A stretch of 64,000 bases of DNA from Hassallia sp050875635 (lineage in GTDB: Bacteria; Cyanobacteriota; Cyanobacteriia; Cyanobacteriales; Nostocaceae): positions 1-64,000 of the forward strand of contig NZ_JBPAOH010000015.1 in assembly GCF_050875635.1 (NCBI RefSeq), given 5' to 3'. The position numbers and the translations under genes are program-made. The notes under the pieces are model-generated. The model was given only the letters and a program-made list of their open reading frames with translations, was not told the origin of the DNA and made no database searches. This document shows positions 1 through 7,843 of this stretch, piece by piece; positions within the stretch are counted from its first letter, which is position 1, and every line of letters begins with the position of its first letter.

Positions 1-1179
1 CCTCCCCCCATCCCCCCCTCCCCCCCTCCCCCTATCCCCCCCCTTCCCCCCTCCCTCGCCCTCCTAGACGAAGTGGGTGCGGGAACCGATCCGGCTGAGG
101 GTAGTGCTTTAGCGATCGCTTTGTTGCATTATCTCGCTGACAACGCTCAGTTAACTATGGCGACAACTCACTTTGGTGAACTTAAAGCCTTAAAATACGA
201 GGATGAGCGGTTTGAAAATGCTTCTGTAGAATTTGACGAAAGTACTCTTTCGCCTACGTATCGCTTGCTTTGGGGAATTCCCGGACGTTCCAATGCTTTG
301 GCGATCGCTTTGCGTTTGGGGTTGAAACCAGAAGTTATCGAACAGGCGAAAAGCCAAGTAGGGGAAGCATCAGACGAAGTAAACCAGGTAATTGCTGGTT
401 TAGAAGCGCAACGCCGCCGTCAGGAAACTAAAGCCGCCGAAGCCCAAAATCTGTTGCAGCAAGCAGAGCGTTTATACAAAGAAGTATTGGAAAAATCCGC
501 AAATTTACAGTCAAGAGAGCGCTCTTTGCGGGCTTCGCAGGAAATAGCCGTACAACAAGCGATCGCCAGCGCCAAAGGTGAAATCGCTTCTATAATTCGC
601 CGCTTGCAGAAAGGTACGCCGACAGCTCAAGATGCTCAAGAAGCGACAAACGCTTTAAATCAAATTAATCAAAAGTATCAAGCAGCACAACAGGAAAAAC
701 CAAAAGCTGGGTTTATGCCGAAAGTAGGCGATCGCATTCGCATCCCGAAGTTAGGGCAAACAGCGGAAGTTTTAACTGTACCTGATGAAGATGGTGAGTT
801 AAGCGTGCGCTTTGGGATCATGAAAATGACGGTAAAGCTGGAAGATGTGGAATCTTTGGATGGAAAAAAACCGGAAGCGATCGCTCTTCCAGCCAACAAA
901 CCCGCCAAGGTAACACCACCACCCCAAAGCGCCCCAGCAATTCGCACATCTCAAAATACAGTAGATTTACGCGGAAAACGTGTAGCGGATAGCGAATTGA
1001 TTTTAGACAAAGCAATTTCTGAAGCAACCGGACCAATCTGGATTATTCACGGACACGGCACTGGTAAGCTGCGGCAAGGTGTTCACGCCTTTTTGCACCA
1101 GCACAAGCGAGTTACCCGTTTTGATGCCGCAGAACAAGCAGATGGCGGATCTGGCGTTACAGTTGCTTACATTGAGTAA
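1..1179 (+). CDS. mutS2: MutS2 (endonuclease MutS2), 3' part, 5' end outside window
   Basis: C-terminal half of MutS2, a MutS-family ATPase with a DNA-cutting Smr domain, linked in other bacteria to suppression of recombination or rescue of collided ribosomes. The reading frame is open from base 1, so the apparent GTG start at 73 is internal. Visible are the Walker B segment LLDEVGAGTDP (about bases 61-93), the H-loop region TTHFGELK, a long coiled-coil stretch, a KOW-like basic segment (VGDRIRIPKLGQ) and a C-terminal Smr domain with VDLRG and the catalytic-loop signature HGHGTG. Bases 1-54 encode only Pro, Ile, Ser and Leu, a low-complexity run immediately before Walker B that is not part of the conserved ATPase core. 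A short-repeat block follows the stop directly. Confidence 0.95.
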   Translation, partial: PPPIPPSPPPPIPPLPPSLALLDEVGAGTDPAEGSALAIALLHYLADNAQLTMATTHFGELKALKYEDERFENASVEFDESTLSPTYRLLWGIPGRSNALAIALRLGLKPEVIEQAKSQVGEASDEVNQVIAGLEAQRRRQETKAAEAQNLLQQAERLYKEVLEKSANLQSRERSLRASQEIAVQQAIASAKGEIASIIRRLQKGTPTAQDAQEATNALNQINQKYQAAQQEKPKAGFMPKVGDRIRIPKLGQTAEVLTVPDEDGELSVRFGIMKMTVKLEDVESLDGKKPEAIALPANKPAKVTPPPQSAPAIRTSQNTVDLRGKRVADSELILDKAISEATGPIWIIHGHGTGKLRQGVHAFLHQHKRVTRFDAAEQADGGSGVTVAYIE

Positions 1180-1490
1180 TGGGGCATGGGGCATCGGGTA
1201 TGGGGCATGGGGCATGGGGCATGGGGCATGGGGTATGGGGCATGGGGGAGGCAGTGCGTTGGTAAGGCAGCGCGGTCTTGGGGAGGCAGTGCGTTGCGGA
1301 GGTTCCCTCCGTTGAAGCACCTGCCGTGGTTCCCCCCATGAGCGACTGCCGCAAGGGTCTCCCGGCAGCCGTGCACCTGCCGTCATGGGGCATGGGGCAT
1401 GGGGCATGGAAAAAATCTCCCATTGCCTATTGCCCATTAAACAATTGCCCATTGCCATTAAACAATTGCCCATTGCCCAATTCCCAATGC
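1180..1490. repeat. Short tandem repeat block (GGGGCAT heptamers plus composite repeat)
   Basis: Bases 1181-1248 are almost pure GGGGCAT/GGGGTAT heptamers. Bases 1249-1385 hold a composite element containing GCAGTGCGTTG, GCGTTGCGGAGG, CCGTTGAAGCA and CACCTGCCGTC, with related copies at about 17480-17600 and 36675-36730. Bases 1386-1490 return to heptamers and then to inverse-sense GCCCATT units. Several open frames cross this block on both strands but their translations simply cycle with the repeat, so no gene is called. The inverted arrangement of GGGCAT-type and GCCCAT-type units would allow a long imperfect stem. Confidence 0.9.
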
Positions 1491-1793
1491 TCACCTCCTG
1501 ACTTATACTATGTACTTAAGTATCAGTTAACGCAAACAGCAAATCGTGACTGGGGGCATTACCAAAGTAGATGCAAGTCCCTAATATTTATATTTTGTTA
1601 AACAGAGACTTTCGTCATAAAGTAAGACAAACACACCTGCTGTTGACCTAACTTATAAAAGCTGCTTCATAGCTGGGAAGAGCGATGTTTTTCAGCTAGT
1701 TTCCGGCTTGTAGCTATGGGAAACCAACCTTAATTATTGCGAGTCTGGTTTCAAAATGGGTAACAGCAACAGCCCGAACCCGCCCGATCACTT
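1491..1793. other. Intergenic region upstream of the DUF3038 gene
   Basis: About 300 bases of ordinary A+T-rich intergenic sequence. I see no gene, terminator or repeat family member, only a GGGTAACAGC-containing stretch close to the next start. It presumably carries the promoter of the DUF3038-DUF4335 pair, but no convincing promoter elements could be fixed by eye. Confidence 0.4.
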
Positions 1794-2399
1794 ATGCTAA
1801 AAGTTATGCACTCGGCAGCCAACTCAGCCAATCCAAATTCCCAGTGGGAAGACTTAACCCAGCTTTCGGCTCCAAACACAGTTCAGTGGGATAATATCAA
1901 AACCCAATTAGACTTAGCACTTTTGGCGCTAGAAACTTTAACTGGTATTGGTTCTGAAGCAATGCTCTCGGCGGCAATTATTCTGAATTTAGAATCAAAA
2001 GTGCCAGATCGTGTGGCGTTGTGGCGACTGCGGCAATCGAATCCTCTACGTAAAGGTACTGGAGGGCGAAAAAAACTAGATGTAGAAGAAGCGCGATCGC
2101 TAGTTCTTATCATTTGTTACCTTGCAAAAGAGGATCAAGAATTGATTCGGCGTGCTGTAGGGTTATTAGAACAAATGGCTGAAACTAAGCGCGAACCCCA
2201 TCAAGCTGCTTTATTAGGAGATTATATTGATGCTTTCTGCAACACCTATCAAGAGCGGATGGAGTCGGATGAGCAAATTTCCACAGATGCACTTACCCGC
2301 CTAGCATTGAAACTACTGGTAGATTTACTATTTTACAGTAGTCCCGGTGGACATCGCCGGCTCTGGCTAGCACTTATAGATCGTTCCACACAATTTTAG
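1794..2399 (+). CDS. DUF3038 family protein
   Basis: A 201-residue protein of unknown function matching the cyanobacterial DUF3038 family, recognised from the central region (about residues 35-100) with LDLALLALETLTGIGSEAML and WRLRQSNPLRKG. It is predicted mostly helical, with no signal peptide or membrane segment. An ATG four codons downstream (1806, MHSAANS) is an equally possible start. The next gene, DUF4335, follows 117 bases downstream in the same direction, and the two families are usually adjacent in cyanobacteria, which suggests a shared but unknown process. No catalytic residues can be assigned. Confidence 0.85.
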   Translation: MLKVMHSAANSANPNSQWEDLTQLSAPNTVQWDNIKTQLDLALLALETLTGIGSEAMLSAAIILNLESKVPDRVALWRLRQSNPLRKGTGGRKKLDVEEARSLVLIICYLAKEDQELIRRAVGLLEQMAETKREPHQAALLGDYIDAFCNTYQERMESDEQISTDALTRLALKLLVDLLFYSSPGGHRRLWLALIDRSTQF

Positions 2400-2495
2400 A
2401 TTTAAGATTTTAGGTTACTAATCACGCATCCACGCATCCCAAATCCACGCATCCCAAATCCCAAATCTAAAATCTAAAATCCACGCATCCTAATT
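2400..2495. repeat. Short direct repeats between DUF3038 and DUF4335 genes
   Basis: Three or four units of a CCACGCATCCCAAATC type, flanked by AAATCTAAAATC units and an opening ATTTAAGATTTTAGG. Similar AAATCTAAAATC units appear just before the glucokinase gene (about 36731-36752). This is filler typical of the window and is not translated. Confidence 0.7.
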
Positions 2496-2516
2496 GTCCC
2501 CCTCGCACTTTCTGTC

Positions 2517-4181
2517 ATGCCTGTATCAAACCCTGTAATCCGCCGATACACACCTCCCACCTGTACGCTAGAAGTTTTGGCACAAAGCTCATCTTTGTCC
2601 GGTTGGATGGGTAAATCTGTGCTAAAGCAGTTAAACTTTGAGCTTCGCTTTGACGATCCGCGACTGCCAGAAGAACGGAGAATATCAATCAAAGGCGATC
2701 GCGATCAACTTGAAGCGTTGTATAGTGCAGTGACAAATTACGTGCAGGAATTTCTGCAAAAGTCTCCAGAAAGCTTTTGGGCAAGTTTCTCCGAACCAAA
2801 TGACTCTACTAAAGTATCAGAACACCCAGAATTAAAAGGCTTTAATCAAATACTGCCAGAACAAACTTTAAAATCTTCCAAATCATTTAACAATTTCCAG
2901 ATACCACAAGCAGACATACACTTAGAACCAAGCAGTTATTTAATTCACAACTTGTTTCTCGGTTCCCTCGCTAACCAGATATCTGGAAGCGTAATTCAAC
3001 TTAGTCTGTTGCAACTGTTCGATTTGGCAACCGCTTTAGATGAATATTCAGCTGAGGTAATGGCATTACCTACTCTTAATACAAGAAGCAGTTCAACTTT
3101 TAGCTTGCCTAGTTGGACACCTGCTGCCGCCGTGGTATTAATAGCTTTGGGTTTAGCACCATTTACTTGGCAATATGCTAACAATATCAGGCAAAAGCAA
3201 CAGACAGCCAAAAAAGCAGCTTCTACACAAGAAGTAGCGCAGCAACCTTCGCCCTCAGCTGTTTTGCCAACACCCCAACCTGGACTCATCCCCCCAGATA
3301 ATTTGTTGCCACCGCTAGGAACTACCCCAGCAGTACCAGGTTCTACGCTGCCTAGACCCCCAGCACCCGGTTCAATACTTCCGGCAACGCCAGTACCCGG
3401 TTCGACACTTTCCGCAACGTCTCAACTGCCTGCCGATACCAAAACTGCGCCGGGATCTTTCCCCTCCGCGTCCCAAACAGCGCCGGGGATCTCTACAGCG
3501 CCATTACCATCAAGCGGCAGTGCTTTAACTATACCTGGGACAACTGCACCAACTCTTTCTCGGTCTTCAGGGAAAACAGCAACCAGCAAATTACCAGATC
3601 CGTTTGCGATTCCCACAAATTCTCAACAAACTAGCCGTACAAGTTCAATTCCTAAGAATCAAATTGCTTTGCCAAGTACAGCAAATTTACCATCAAATTT
3701 ACCTCCCGCCACGGGTGATATATCCTCCGGTATCTCCGCTGCTCCTCCTCTTGCCACCATACCCAATGACCAGCGTGGTAACACCCGTACCTCAGCTTCC
3801 TCACCAACAGATCCCTTGGGAACTAATGATAATTCCTTAGCACAGAGATTGAGGCAAGGGCGCAACACTTCTCCAGAGGTAGCAACAGGCACATTGTTTG
3901 ATACACCCCAGGTGGCAGAAGCGAGAGACTTTTTGAAAAAGCGCTGGCAGCCACCTACAGGATTAAAGCAAACGCTAGAGTACAGTTTATTAATCGGTGT
4001 TGACGGCAAAGTTGAAAGAATTTTGCCTTTAGGAAAAGCCGCCAGAGATTACGTTGACAGCGCCGGAATGCCAGGAATTGGGCAACCTTTTGTCTCGCCC
4101 AATAGAAATGGACAAAATGTGAGAATTCGAGCCGTTCTCAGTCCTGATGGCAAAGTGCAGACATTTCCGGAGTCAGAGTAA
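2517..4181 (+). CDS. DUF4335 family membrane-anchored protein
   Basis: A 554-residue protein of the cyanobacterial DUF4335 family, recognised from its N-terminal RYTPPTCTLEV and the following LNFELRFDDPRLPEERR. Layout: N-terminal conserved domain (1-190), a single hydrophobic segment at about 201-220 (AAAVVLIALGLAPFTW), a long Pro/Ser/Thr/Ala-rich linker (about 240-450) with repeated PGS-type units, and a C-terminal domain (about 465-554) ending in a TonB-like or energy-transducer-like fold (VEARDFLKKRWQPP, then SLLIGVDGKVERILPLG). The C-terminal resemblance is an inference from the pattern. No signal peptide is seen. It is probably cotranscribed with the DUF3038 gene. Function unknown. Confidence 0.85.
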   Translation: MPVSNPVIRRYTPPTCTLEVLAQSSSLSGWMGKSVLKQLNFELRFDDPRLPEERRISIKGDRDQLEALYSAVTNYVQEFLQKSPESFWASFSEPNDSTKVSEHPELKGFNQILPEQTLKSSKSFNNFQIPQADIHLEPSSYLIHNLFLGSLANQISGSVIQLSLLQLFDLATALDEYSAEVMALPTLNTRSSSTFSLPSWTPAAAVVLIALGLAPFTWQYANNIRQKQQTAKKAASTQEVAQQPSPSAVLPTPQPGLIPPDNLLPPLGTTPAVPGSTLPRPPAPGSILPATPVPGSTLSATSQLPADTKTAPGSFPSASQTAPGISTAPLPSSGSALTIPGTTAPTLSRSSGKTATSKLPDPFAIPTNSQQTSRTSSIPKNQIALPSTANLPSNLPPATGDISSGISAAPPLATIPNDQRGNTRTSASSPTDPLGTNDNSLAQRLRQGRNTSPEVATGTLFDTPQVAEARDFLKKRWQPPTGLKQTLEYSLLIGVDGKVERILPLGKAARDYVDSAGMPGIGQPFVSPNRNGQNVRIRAVLSPDGKVQTFPESE

Positions 4182-4209
4182 TTGAGCAAAAATATATCTT
4201 CCATCGTAG

Positions 4210-4257
4210 TTAGCGCTTCCGCGCTGTTAGCGGAGCTTTCCCGTAGGGTAGCGCTAA
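4210..4257. repeat. Inverted repeat downstream of DUF4335 gene
   Basis: Arms TTAGCGCT (4210-4217) and AGCGCTAA (4250-4257) are perfect reverse complements enclosing GC-rich sequence with CTTTCCCGTAGGGTAG, a motif common in dispersed cyanobacterial repeats. It lies 28 bases after the DUF4335 stop and could act as a transcript end, but there is no T-run. Confidence 0.55.
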
Positions 4258-4297
4258 TTACATCGCTTTATATATTTCAGAACTTACGCAACTGGCA

Positions 4298-4719
4298 TAA
4301 AGCGCGAGTGGGCAGACAGGGCAAACACATCTGAACATGACAATCTTAATAGACTTCTTGCACTTATTTGGGGAAAGGGGTAGGAAAAAAGCTCTCTCAC
4401 CACAGTCTAAAAAGGACTTTTGCTCATAGGTCTAATGTAGTGAGAGGGATTTGCGCTTCAAGGCATTCTCACACACAGGCGATCGCCAACGCTTTCTGAG
4501 ATACCACCACAGTCGGTTGCTAACCATATTTGAGATAACCACTGCTTAAGCTACTAAGAGTTCCAGCTTTTGAAGTTATTAGTCTTCTAAAACGCTTAGG
4601 TTTTTGTTAGGAATGTACTAACTGTTGTTTTACCTCGGATATATATACAACAAATTGCATTTATAGTGAGGTACAGATAATTGTAGAGGCACAAGATGTT
4701 GTGCGCCTAGCCGTGTACT
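4298..4719. other. Gene-free region downstream of the globin gene
   Basis: About 420 bases without a supportable gene. It contains an inverted pair, CTCTCTCAC near 4392 and GTGAGAGGG near 4440, around a segment resembling the degraded end of a transposable element, and one HIP1 octamer near 4480. The rest is A+T-rich and featureless. Confidence 0.4.
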
Positions 4720-5160
4720 TCATTTACCTGAAATATGCTGTATTTCCTGTTCTCTGTTGATGAAAACCTGAGATAATATTTGATAAGCTTCAGTCCAAGC
4801 CGCCATCACTTCCTCTGTTGCTGCTTCTTGCAAAACATCTTTCATTGCTTGCAATAAACTTTCTCCAACAATCGGATATTGTTCTGGTGTTACATGGGTC
4901 TGCACGTGACGATGGGCAATGTTTTCTACCATCGATTTTAAGGCAGACAAATTATCAATTTGTTTAGCATAACTATAAACTGCTGTCGCTAATCTCGCAG
5001 GCTGAGAACCATCTGCTTGAGCAGACATATCAAATTGTTTTTTGATTTCTGGATGGTTTTGAAACATAATTTCATACATCCGAGTTGTGATTTGCTGACC
5101 GTTTTTTTTCAAGACAGGTACTGTAGATTTAATGATATCTATTGAAAGTTGGCTAATCAT
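4720..5160 (-). CDS. Single-domain globin (flavohemoglobin-type globin domain)
   Basis: A 146-residue globin of the Vgb/Hmp single-domain type, expected to bind heme b in the cytoplasm and act on O2 or NO. With the ATG at 5160 as residue 1 the key positions coincide with E. coli Hmp numbering: Tyr29 (B10), Phe43 (CD1), Gln53 (E7), proximal His85 (in IAHRHV), Tyr95 and Glu137 of the proximal triad. The FAD/NAD(P)H reductase domain of flavohemoglobins is absent, because the frame stops at normal globin length and no reductase lies nearby, so an external reductase would be needed. A GTG five codons upstream (5175) is a possible alternative start. It sits alone between inverted repeats. Confidence 0.9.
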   Translation of the reverse strand: MISQLSIDIIKSTVPVLKKNGQQITTRMYEIMFQNHPEIKKQFDMSAQADGSQPARLATAVYSYAKQIDNLSALKSMVENIAHRHVQTHVTPEQYPIVGESLLQAMKDVLQEAATEEVMAAWTEAYQILSQVFINREQEIQHISGK

Positions 5161-5248
5161 AGTTTTTTCAACCACTTAGAATATTGGTTGACTTCAACTA
5201 TAGCAGAATTCAGGAGCAAAGCCCAAGAAGCGCAGCCTCCGGTCAGAA

Positions 5249-5270
5249 CTCACAGGCTCTAGCCTGTGAG
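5249..5270. repeat. Perfect palindromic hairpin
   Basis: CTCACAGGCT (5249-5258) and AGCCTGTGAG (5261-5270) form a perfect 10-bp stem with a 2-base centre. It lies about 90 bases upstream of the globin start and lacks a T-run, so it is more likely a dispersed repeat or protein-binding site than a terminator. Confidence 0.6.
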
Positions 5271-5469
5271 GGGGCGTTACCGCTTTAGGCACAATAGTAG
5301 AATGCAACTGTCTAAATCGATAATTTATCAGGTAGTAATTTCATCTGCACACAATTAATCAAAAGTCAACTAAAGAGCTTGGGCAGGCGCGATCGCACCT
5401 GCCAGTTGCGTAAGTCCTATATTTAAAATAATCCCACCCTACCTGTTTACCGAAGCAATAAATAGTATA

Positions 5470-5500
5470 AAAAATAAAAAGGCTGTCTAAACAGCCCTTT
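5470..5500 (-). terminator. Rho-independent terminator of the DUF2997-ycf35-ferredoxin operon
   Basis: On the minus strand GGGCTGT (5499-5493 sense) with loop TTAG and ACAGCC form a stem (5481-5496) followed immediately by TTTTTATTTT. It is placed 25-55 bases after the ferredoxin stop, the expected position for ending the minus-strand operon. Confidence 0.85.
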
Positions 5501-5525
5501 ATATTTGAAATTGAAATTTTATATT

Positions 5526-5981
5526 TCAATAACGGGATTTTTTAGGGGTTAATCTTCGCTTTTGACGCCGCCGTGCAGCAGCGACAACCGCTTCTTCCAC
5601 CGGATAACCTACAACAGGAATTACCTGATATTTGCGCTCTTCTTCTAACTTTTTCAATTCAGTGTAATCTACCCAGTGGATGCAATCAACCGGACAAGTG
5701 TCAATTGCTTCTTGAATTACTTCTTCCGCGTCCCCTTCTTGTCGAATTACACGCGATCGCCCGTAATCTGGTTCAATATAAAAAGTGTTACGAGCAACAT
5801 GGGCACAGTGCAAGCAGCCAATACAGGTGATTTCATCTACATAAACACCCTTTTGACGCAGCATTCCCCCCAATTCCGGCTCTAAACCAGACCGTTCCGG
5901 CTCATCCCGCAAAAAACCGCCTAATTCTGGTTCTAAACCGGAGCGTTCTTCTTGTTCTTCCTGCGGTAGAAAATCAGACAT
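5526..5981 (-). CDS. Ferredoxin-like 4Fe-4S protein with duplicated N-terminal motif
   Basis: A 151-residue small iron-sulfur protein. Cluster ligands are Cys53, Cys56, Cys59 (CIGCLHC) and Cys96 with a further Cys100 (CPVDC), consistent with one 4Fe-4S cluster of the bacterial ferredoxin type used in electron transfer. The N-terminus carries a 17-residue tandem duplication (about 11-27 and 28-44), each with ERSGLEPELGG. The C-terminus is Lys/Arg-rich (RRRQKRRLTPKK). Its ATG overlaps the ycf35 stop by one base (TAATG), so translation is probably coupled. The partner enzyme is unknown. Confidence 0.85.
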   Translation of the reverse strand: MSDFLPQEEQEERSGLEPELGGFLRDEPERSGLEPELGGMLRQKGVYVDEITCIGCLHCAHVARNTFYIEPDYGRSRVIRQEGDAEEVIQEAIDTCPVDCIHWVDYTELKKLEEERKYQVIPVVGYPVEEAVVAAARRRQKRRLTPKKSRY

Positions 5982-6367
5982 TACGCACTCCAGCGCTGTA
6001 CTACTAAGCGAATAGAACCATCTTTATTTTTTTGTTGTTCAGCGACTTGAAAGCCAGCACGAGTAGTTTCTTTCACAACCGTGTGATATGCGTAACGCTG
6101 CGTTACTTGGCGCAAAAACCCATCAACTGACAAGTTTTGCTGCCAATATTGCAAATCAGAAACTAATTCGTATTCTTTGCCATTCCATTTAAAGCCAATG
6201 TCATAGCCATTGTCTTGTTCAATGGTAACTTCGGCTGCATGAGTTTGACCGCGATAACCGCGAACCTCGCGTGTACCGGGTTTCCAATTTATACCCAAGT
6301 CAGTGAGAGCTTCTTTCAACGAGTCAAGATTACGGATTTGCGTCTTAATTTGGCTAAAGTGTGACAT
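5981..6367 (-). CDS. ycf35: Ycf35 family protein (DUF1257)
   Basis: A 128-residue protein of the Ycf35/DUF1257 family, conserved in cyanobacteria and some algal plastids. It is recognised from MSHFSQIKTQI at the N-terminus, GYRGQTHAAEVTI and the C-terminal VVQRWS. It is cytosolic with no membrane segment. It is the middle gene of three minus-strand genes, 39 bases after DUF2997 and overlapping the ferredoxin gene by one base. That order is common in cyanobacteria and points to a joint role, possibly with the iron-sulfur protein, but no activity is established that I can name. Confidence 0.9.
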   Translation of the reverse strand: MSHFSQIKTQIRNLDSLKEALTDLGINWKPGTREVRGYRGQTHAAEVTIEQDNGYDIGFKWNGKEYELVSDLQYWQQNLSVDGFLRQVTQRYAYHTVVKETTRAGFQVAEQQKNKDGSIRLVVQRWSA

Positions 6368-6406
6368 GGTGGTTGTGATTTGATGAAACTAAATTTGTTG
6401 AAAAAC

Positions 6407-6616
6407 TTACCATTCGCTGAAAGTGGTTTGCGTATTTACCACACTAAAATCCTGCACCTGAGCGGTGAAGAATTCTGAGGTTGGCTCATGACTTAGTACT
6501 AGCCCTAGCTGTGCCTCTATTGCTGCCGTAACTTCAGCACAAGAAGCACCAACAATGCCAGTGACTTTCTCTTGTACCCGACCATCTGGAAAAATTATGA
6601 ATTCTAATGTCTCCAT
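6407..6616 (-). CDS. DUF2997 family protein
   Basis: A 69-residue protein of the DUF2997 family, recognised from LEFIIFPDGRVQEKVTGIVGASC, a short beta-hairpin-rich fold, with Cys26 in the GASC motif. It is the first gene of the DUF2997-ycf35-ferredoxin operon. DUF2997 and DUF1257 almost always travel together, so the two products probably act in one complex or step. No enzymatic residues can be assigned. Confidence 0.85.
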   Translation of the reverse strand: METLEFIIFPDGRVQEKVTGIVGASCAEVTAAIEAQLGLVLSHEPTSEFFTAQVQDFSVVNTQTTFSEW

Positions 6617-6665
6617 GCTTTTCGCAAACCACGCTCTTTACGTTTGGACAGTACTGTTGTTTTCT

Positions 6666-6686
6666 TATGGCTAAAATATAGCCATA
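6666..6686. promoter_or_regulatory. Candidate operator upstream of DUF2997 operon
   Basis: TATGGCTA (6666-6673) and TAGCCATA (6679-6686) form a perfect 8-bp inverted repeat with a 5-base A/T centre, 50 bases upstream of the DUF2997 start. The size and symmetry fit a dimeric regulator site. The regulator is unknown. Confidence 0.4.
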
Positions 6687-7143
6687 GGAACATTTTCACG
6701 CTTGATACAAACTTGCCATTTGTTAACTAATGTTCCATCTCTCAAAATATATATCTCAGAATCTTTACAAAAATTATTGATTTTATAAGTCTATACGTCT
6801 GTCATATGTAAGTTTCCCTTAACCTTCTAAATTAGTCAAGGTGGAAATTAAGCGGCGTTATGTAGTCTCAAAAGCTGTAAAAACGAGCATTATGAAGCAT
6901 ATAAGCAGCAGTGGATGTTAGGAAATCACTAAAAGTGTTGACAAAAGTTATCATTAGTTTGATTTCCGGCAATTCTCAGCAATAGCTGTATAAGTTGGGT
7001 TATGGGTAATTTAAGCCAACAGTAAAAATACGATAGCTTGAATTTATCTCTTTGGTTATATAACCAAAGAAGTATATATTATATTTTTTAGAGCGATCGC
7101 AGGCGTTGCTGATTGGCAGGTAGGTTTTCAATGTCGGCGATCG
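6687..7143. other. Gene-free region between DUF2997 operon and Uma2 gene
   Basis: About 450 A+T-rich bases without a convincing gene. A plus-strand frame starting at 7113 is the complement of the Uma2 3' end. A GTTATATAACC palindrome near 7054-7064 and a HIP1 octamer near 7094 are the only patterns noted. Confidence 0.4.
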
Positions 7144-7707
7144 CTACTCCAAAAGCCAAGCAAATAAATTTCCCACTGTCAGCTGAACTTCACTTGCAAA
7201 ACTTGGCACGGGAATTAATGCATCTGGCTCATCAAACACCTCAATTTGTTGGTTCGGACGATAAACAAACACAGTTCGCTCATCTGGATCGATCAACCAA
7301 CCCATTTCAGTCTCATATTTCAAGCAATGAAGAATATTTTTCGTCACTTTTGTCTGACTTTGGTCAGGTGACAAAATTTCAATAGTCCAATCTGGAGCAA
7401 TAGAGAATGTGTTAGCAACTTCTCCATTTTCGTCACGCGGAATTCTGTTCCAAACAAAAACGGCGATATCGGGTACAGTTGAACGACCACCAAAAGTGCA
7501 ACGCAACTCAGGAAAAGCACGAGCTATGCGTTTCGGCTTGACTACAGCATTAATAGTCGGTACAAGTTCACCTTGAATCGTACTGTGTTTGCCCTGTGGC
7601 ATGGGTTTTTGGATAATTTGACCATCAAGATACTCACTGGCGGGTTTGGTTTCTGGTAATTGCAAAAACTCCGCCAATGTCAGATTTTTGGTTACAGCTT
7701 GTACCAT
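7144..7707 (-). CDS. Uma2 family (DUF820) putative endonuclease
   Basis: A 187-residue protein of the Uma2/DUF820 family, which has a PD-(D/E)XK nuclease fold and is greatly expanded in cyanobacteria. The features are an N-terminal LTLAEFLQLPE helix, YLDGQII, then the putative metal-binding set PDIAVF, WTIEILSPDQS and a Lys in the KVTKN helix, and the C-terminal GWLIDPDERTVFVYRP. I start it at the ATG at 7707 (MVQAVTKNL). The frame extends to 7890, but that part is not family-like and overlaps the oppositely oriented gene at 7844. Target is unknown. Four Uma2 genes lie in this window. Confidence 0.85.
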   Translation of the reverse strand: MVQAVTKNLTLAEFLQLPETKPASEYLDGQIIQKPMPQGKHSTIQGELVPTINAVVKPKRIARAFPELRCTFGGRSTVPDIAVFVWNRIPRDENGEVANTFSIAPDWTIEILSPDQSQTKVTKNILHCLKYETEMGWLIDPDERTVFVYRPNQQIEVFDEPDALIPVPSFASEVQLTVGNLFAWLLE

Positions 7708-7843
7708 TTTGGGGTTGCCTCTTCCTATTGTATTTCTAATCTCAGCACAATGATGCTTGATAAGAGAAAGACCTGAATGTTTTAATGCAATACAGTAGTT
7801 GTTGTAAGTTAATAGTTTTGGCTGATTGTTGCAATTGAAAGTT

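Larger units (their letters stand above)
4279..5418. mobile_element. Globin-containing segment bounded by 19-bp inverted repeats
   Basis: AGAACTTACGCAACTGGCA (4279-4297) and its reverse complement TGCCAGTTGCGTAAGTCCT (5400-5418) match at 18 of 19 positions and enclose 1.1 kb carrying the globin gene. The same AGGACTTACGCA end bounds the miniature element inside vapC at 34893-35009, and a degenerate end lies near 42511-42525. ATATTT occurs next to both ends (4272-4277 and 5419-5424) and might be a target duplication. No transposase lies inside. It could be a non-autonomous element or two independent solo ends. Confidence 0.45.

Noticed and set aside
1003..1601. Several overlapping open frames on both strands after mutS2
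   Set aside because: Their translations only cycle with the heptamer repeats (MGHGAWG, PMPHAPC) and have no start context.
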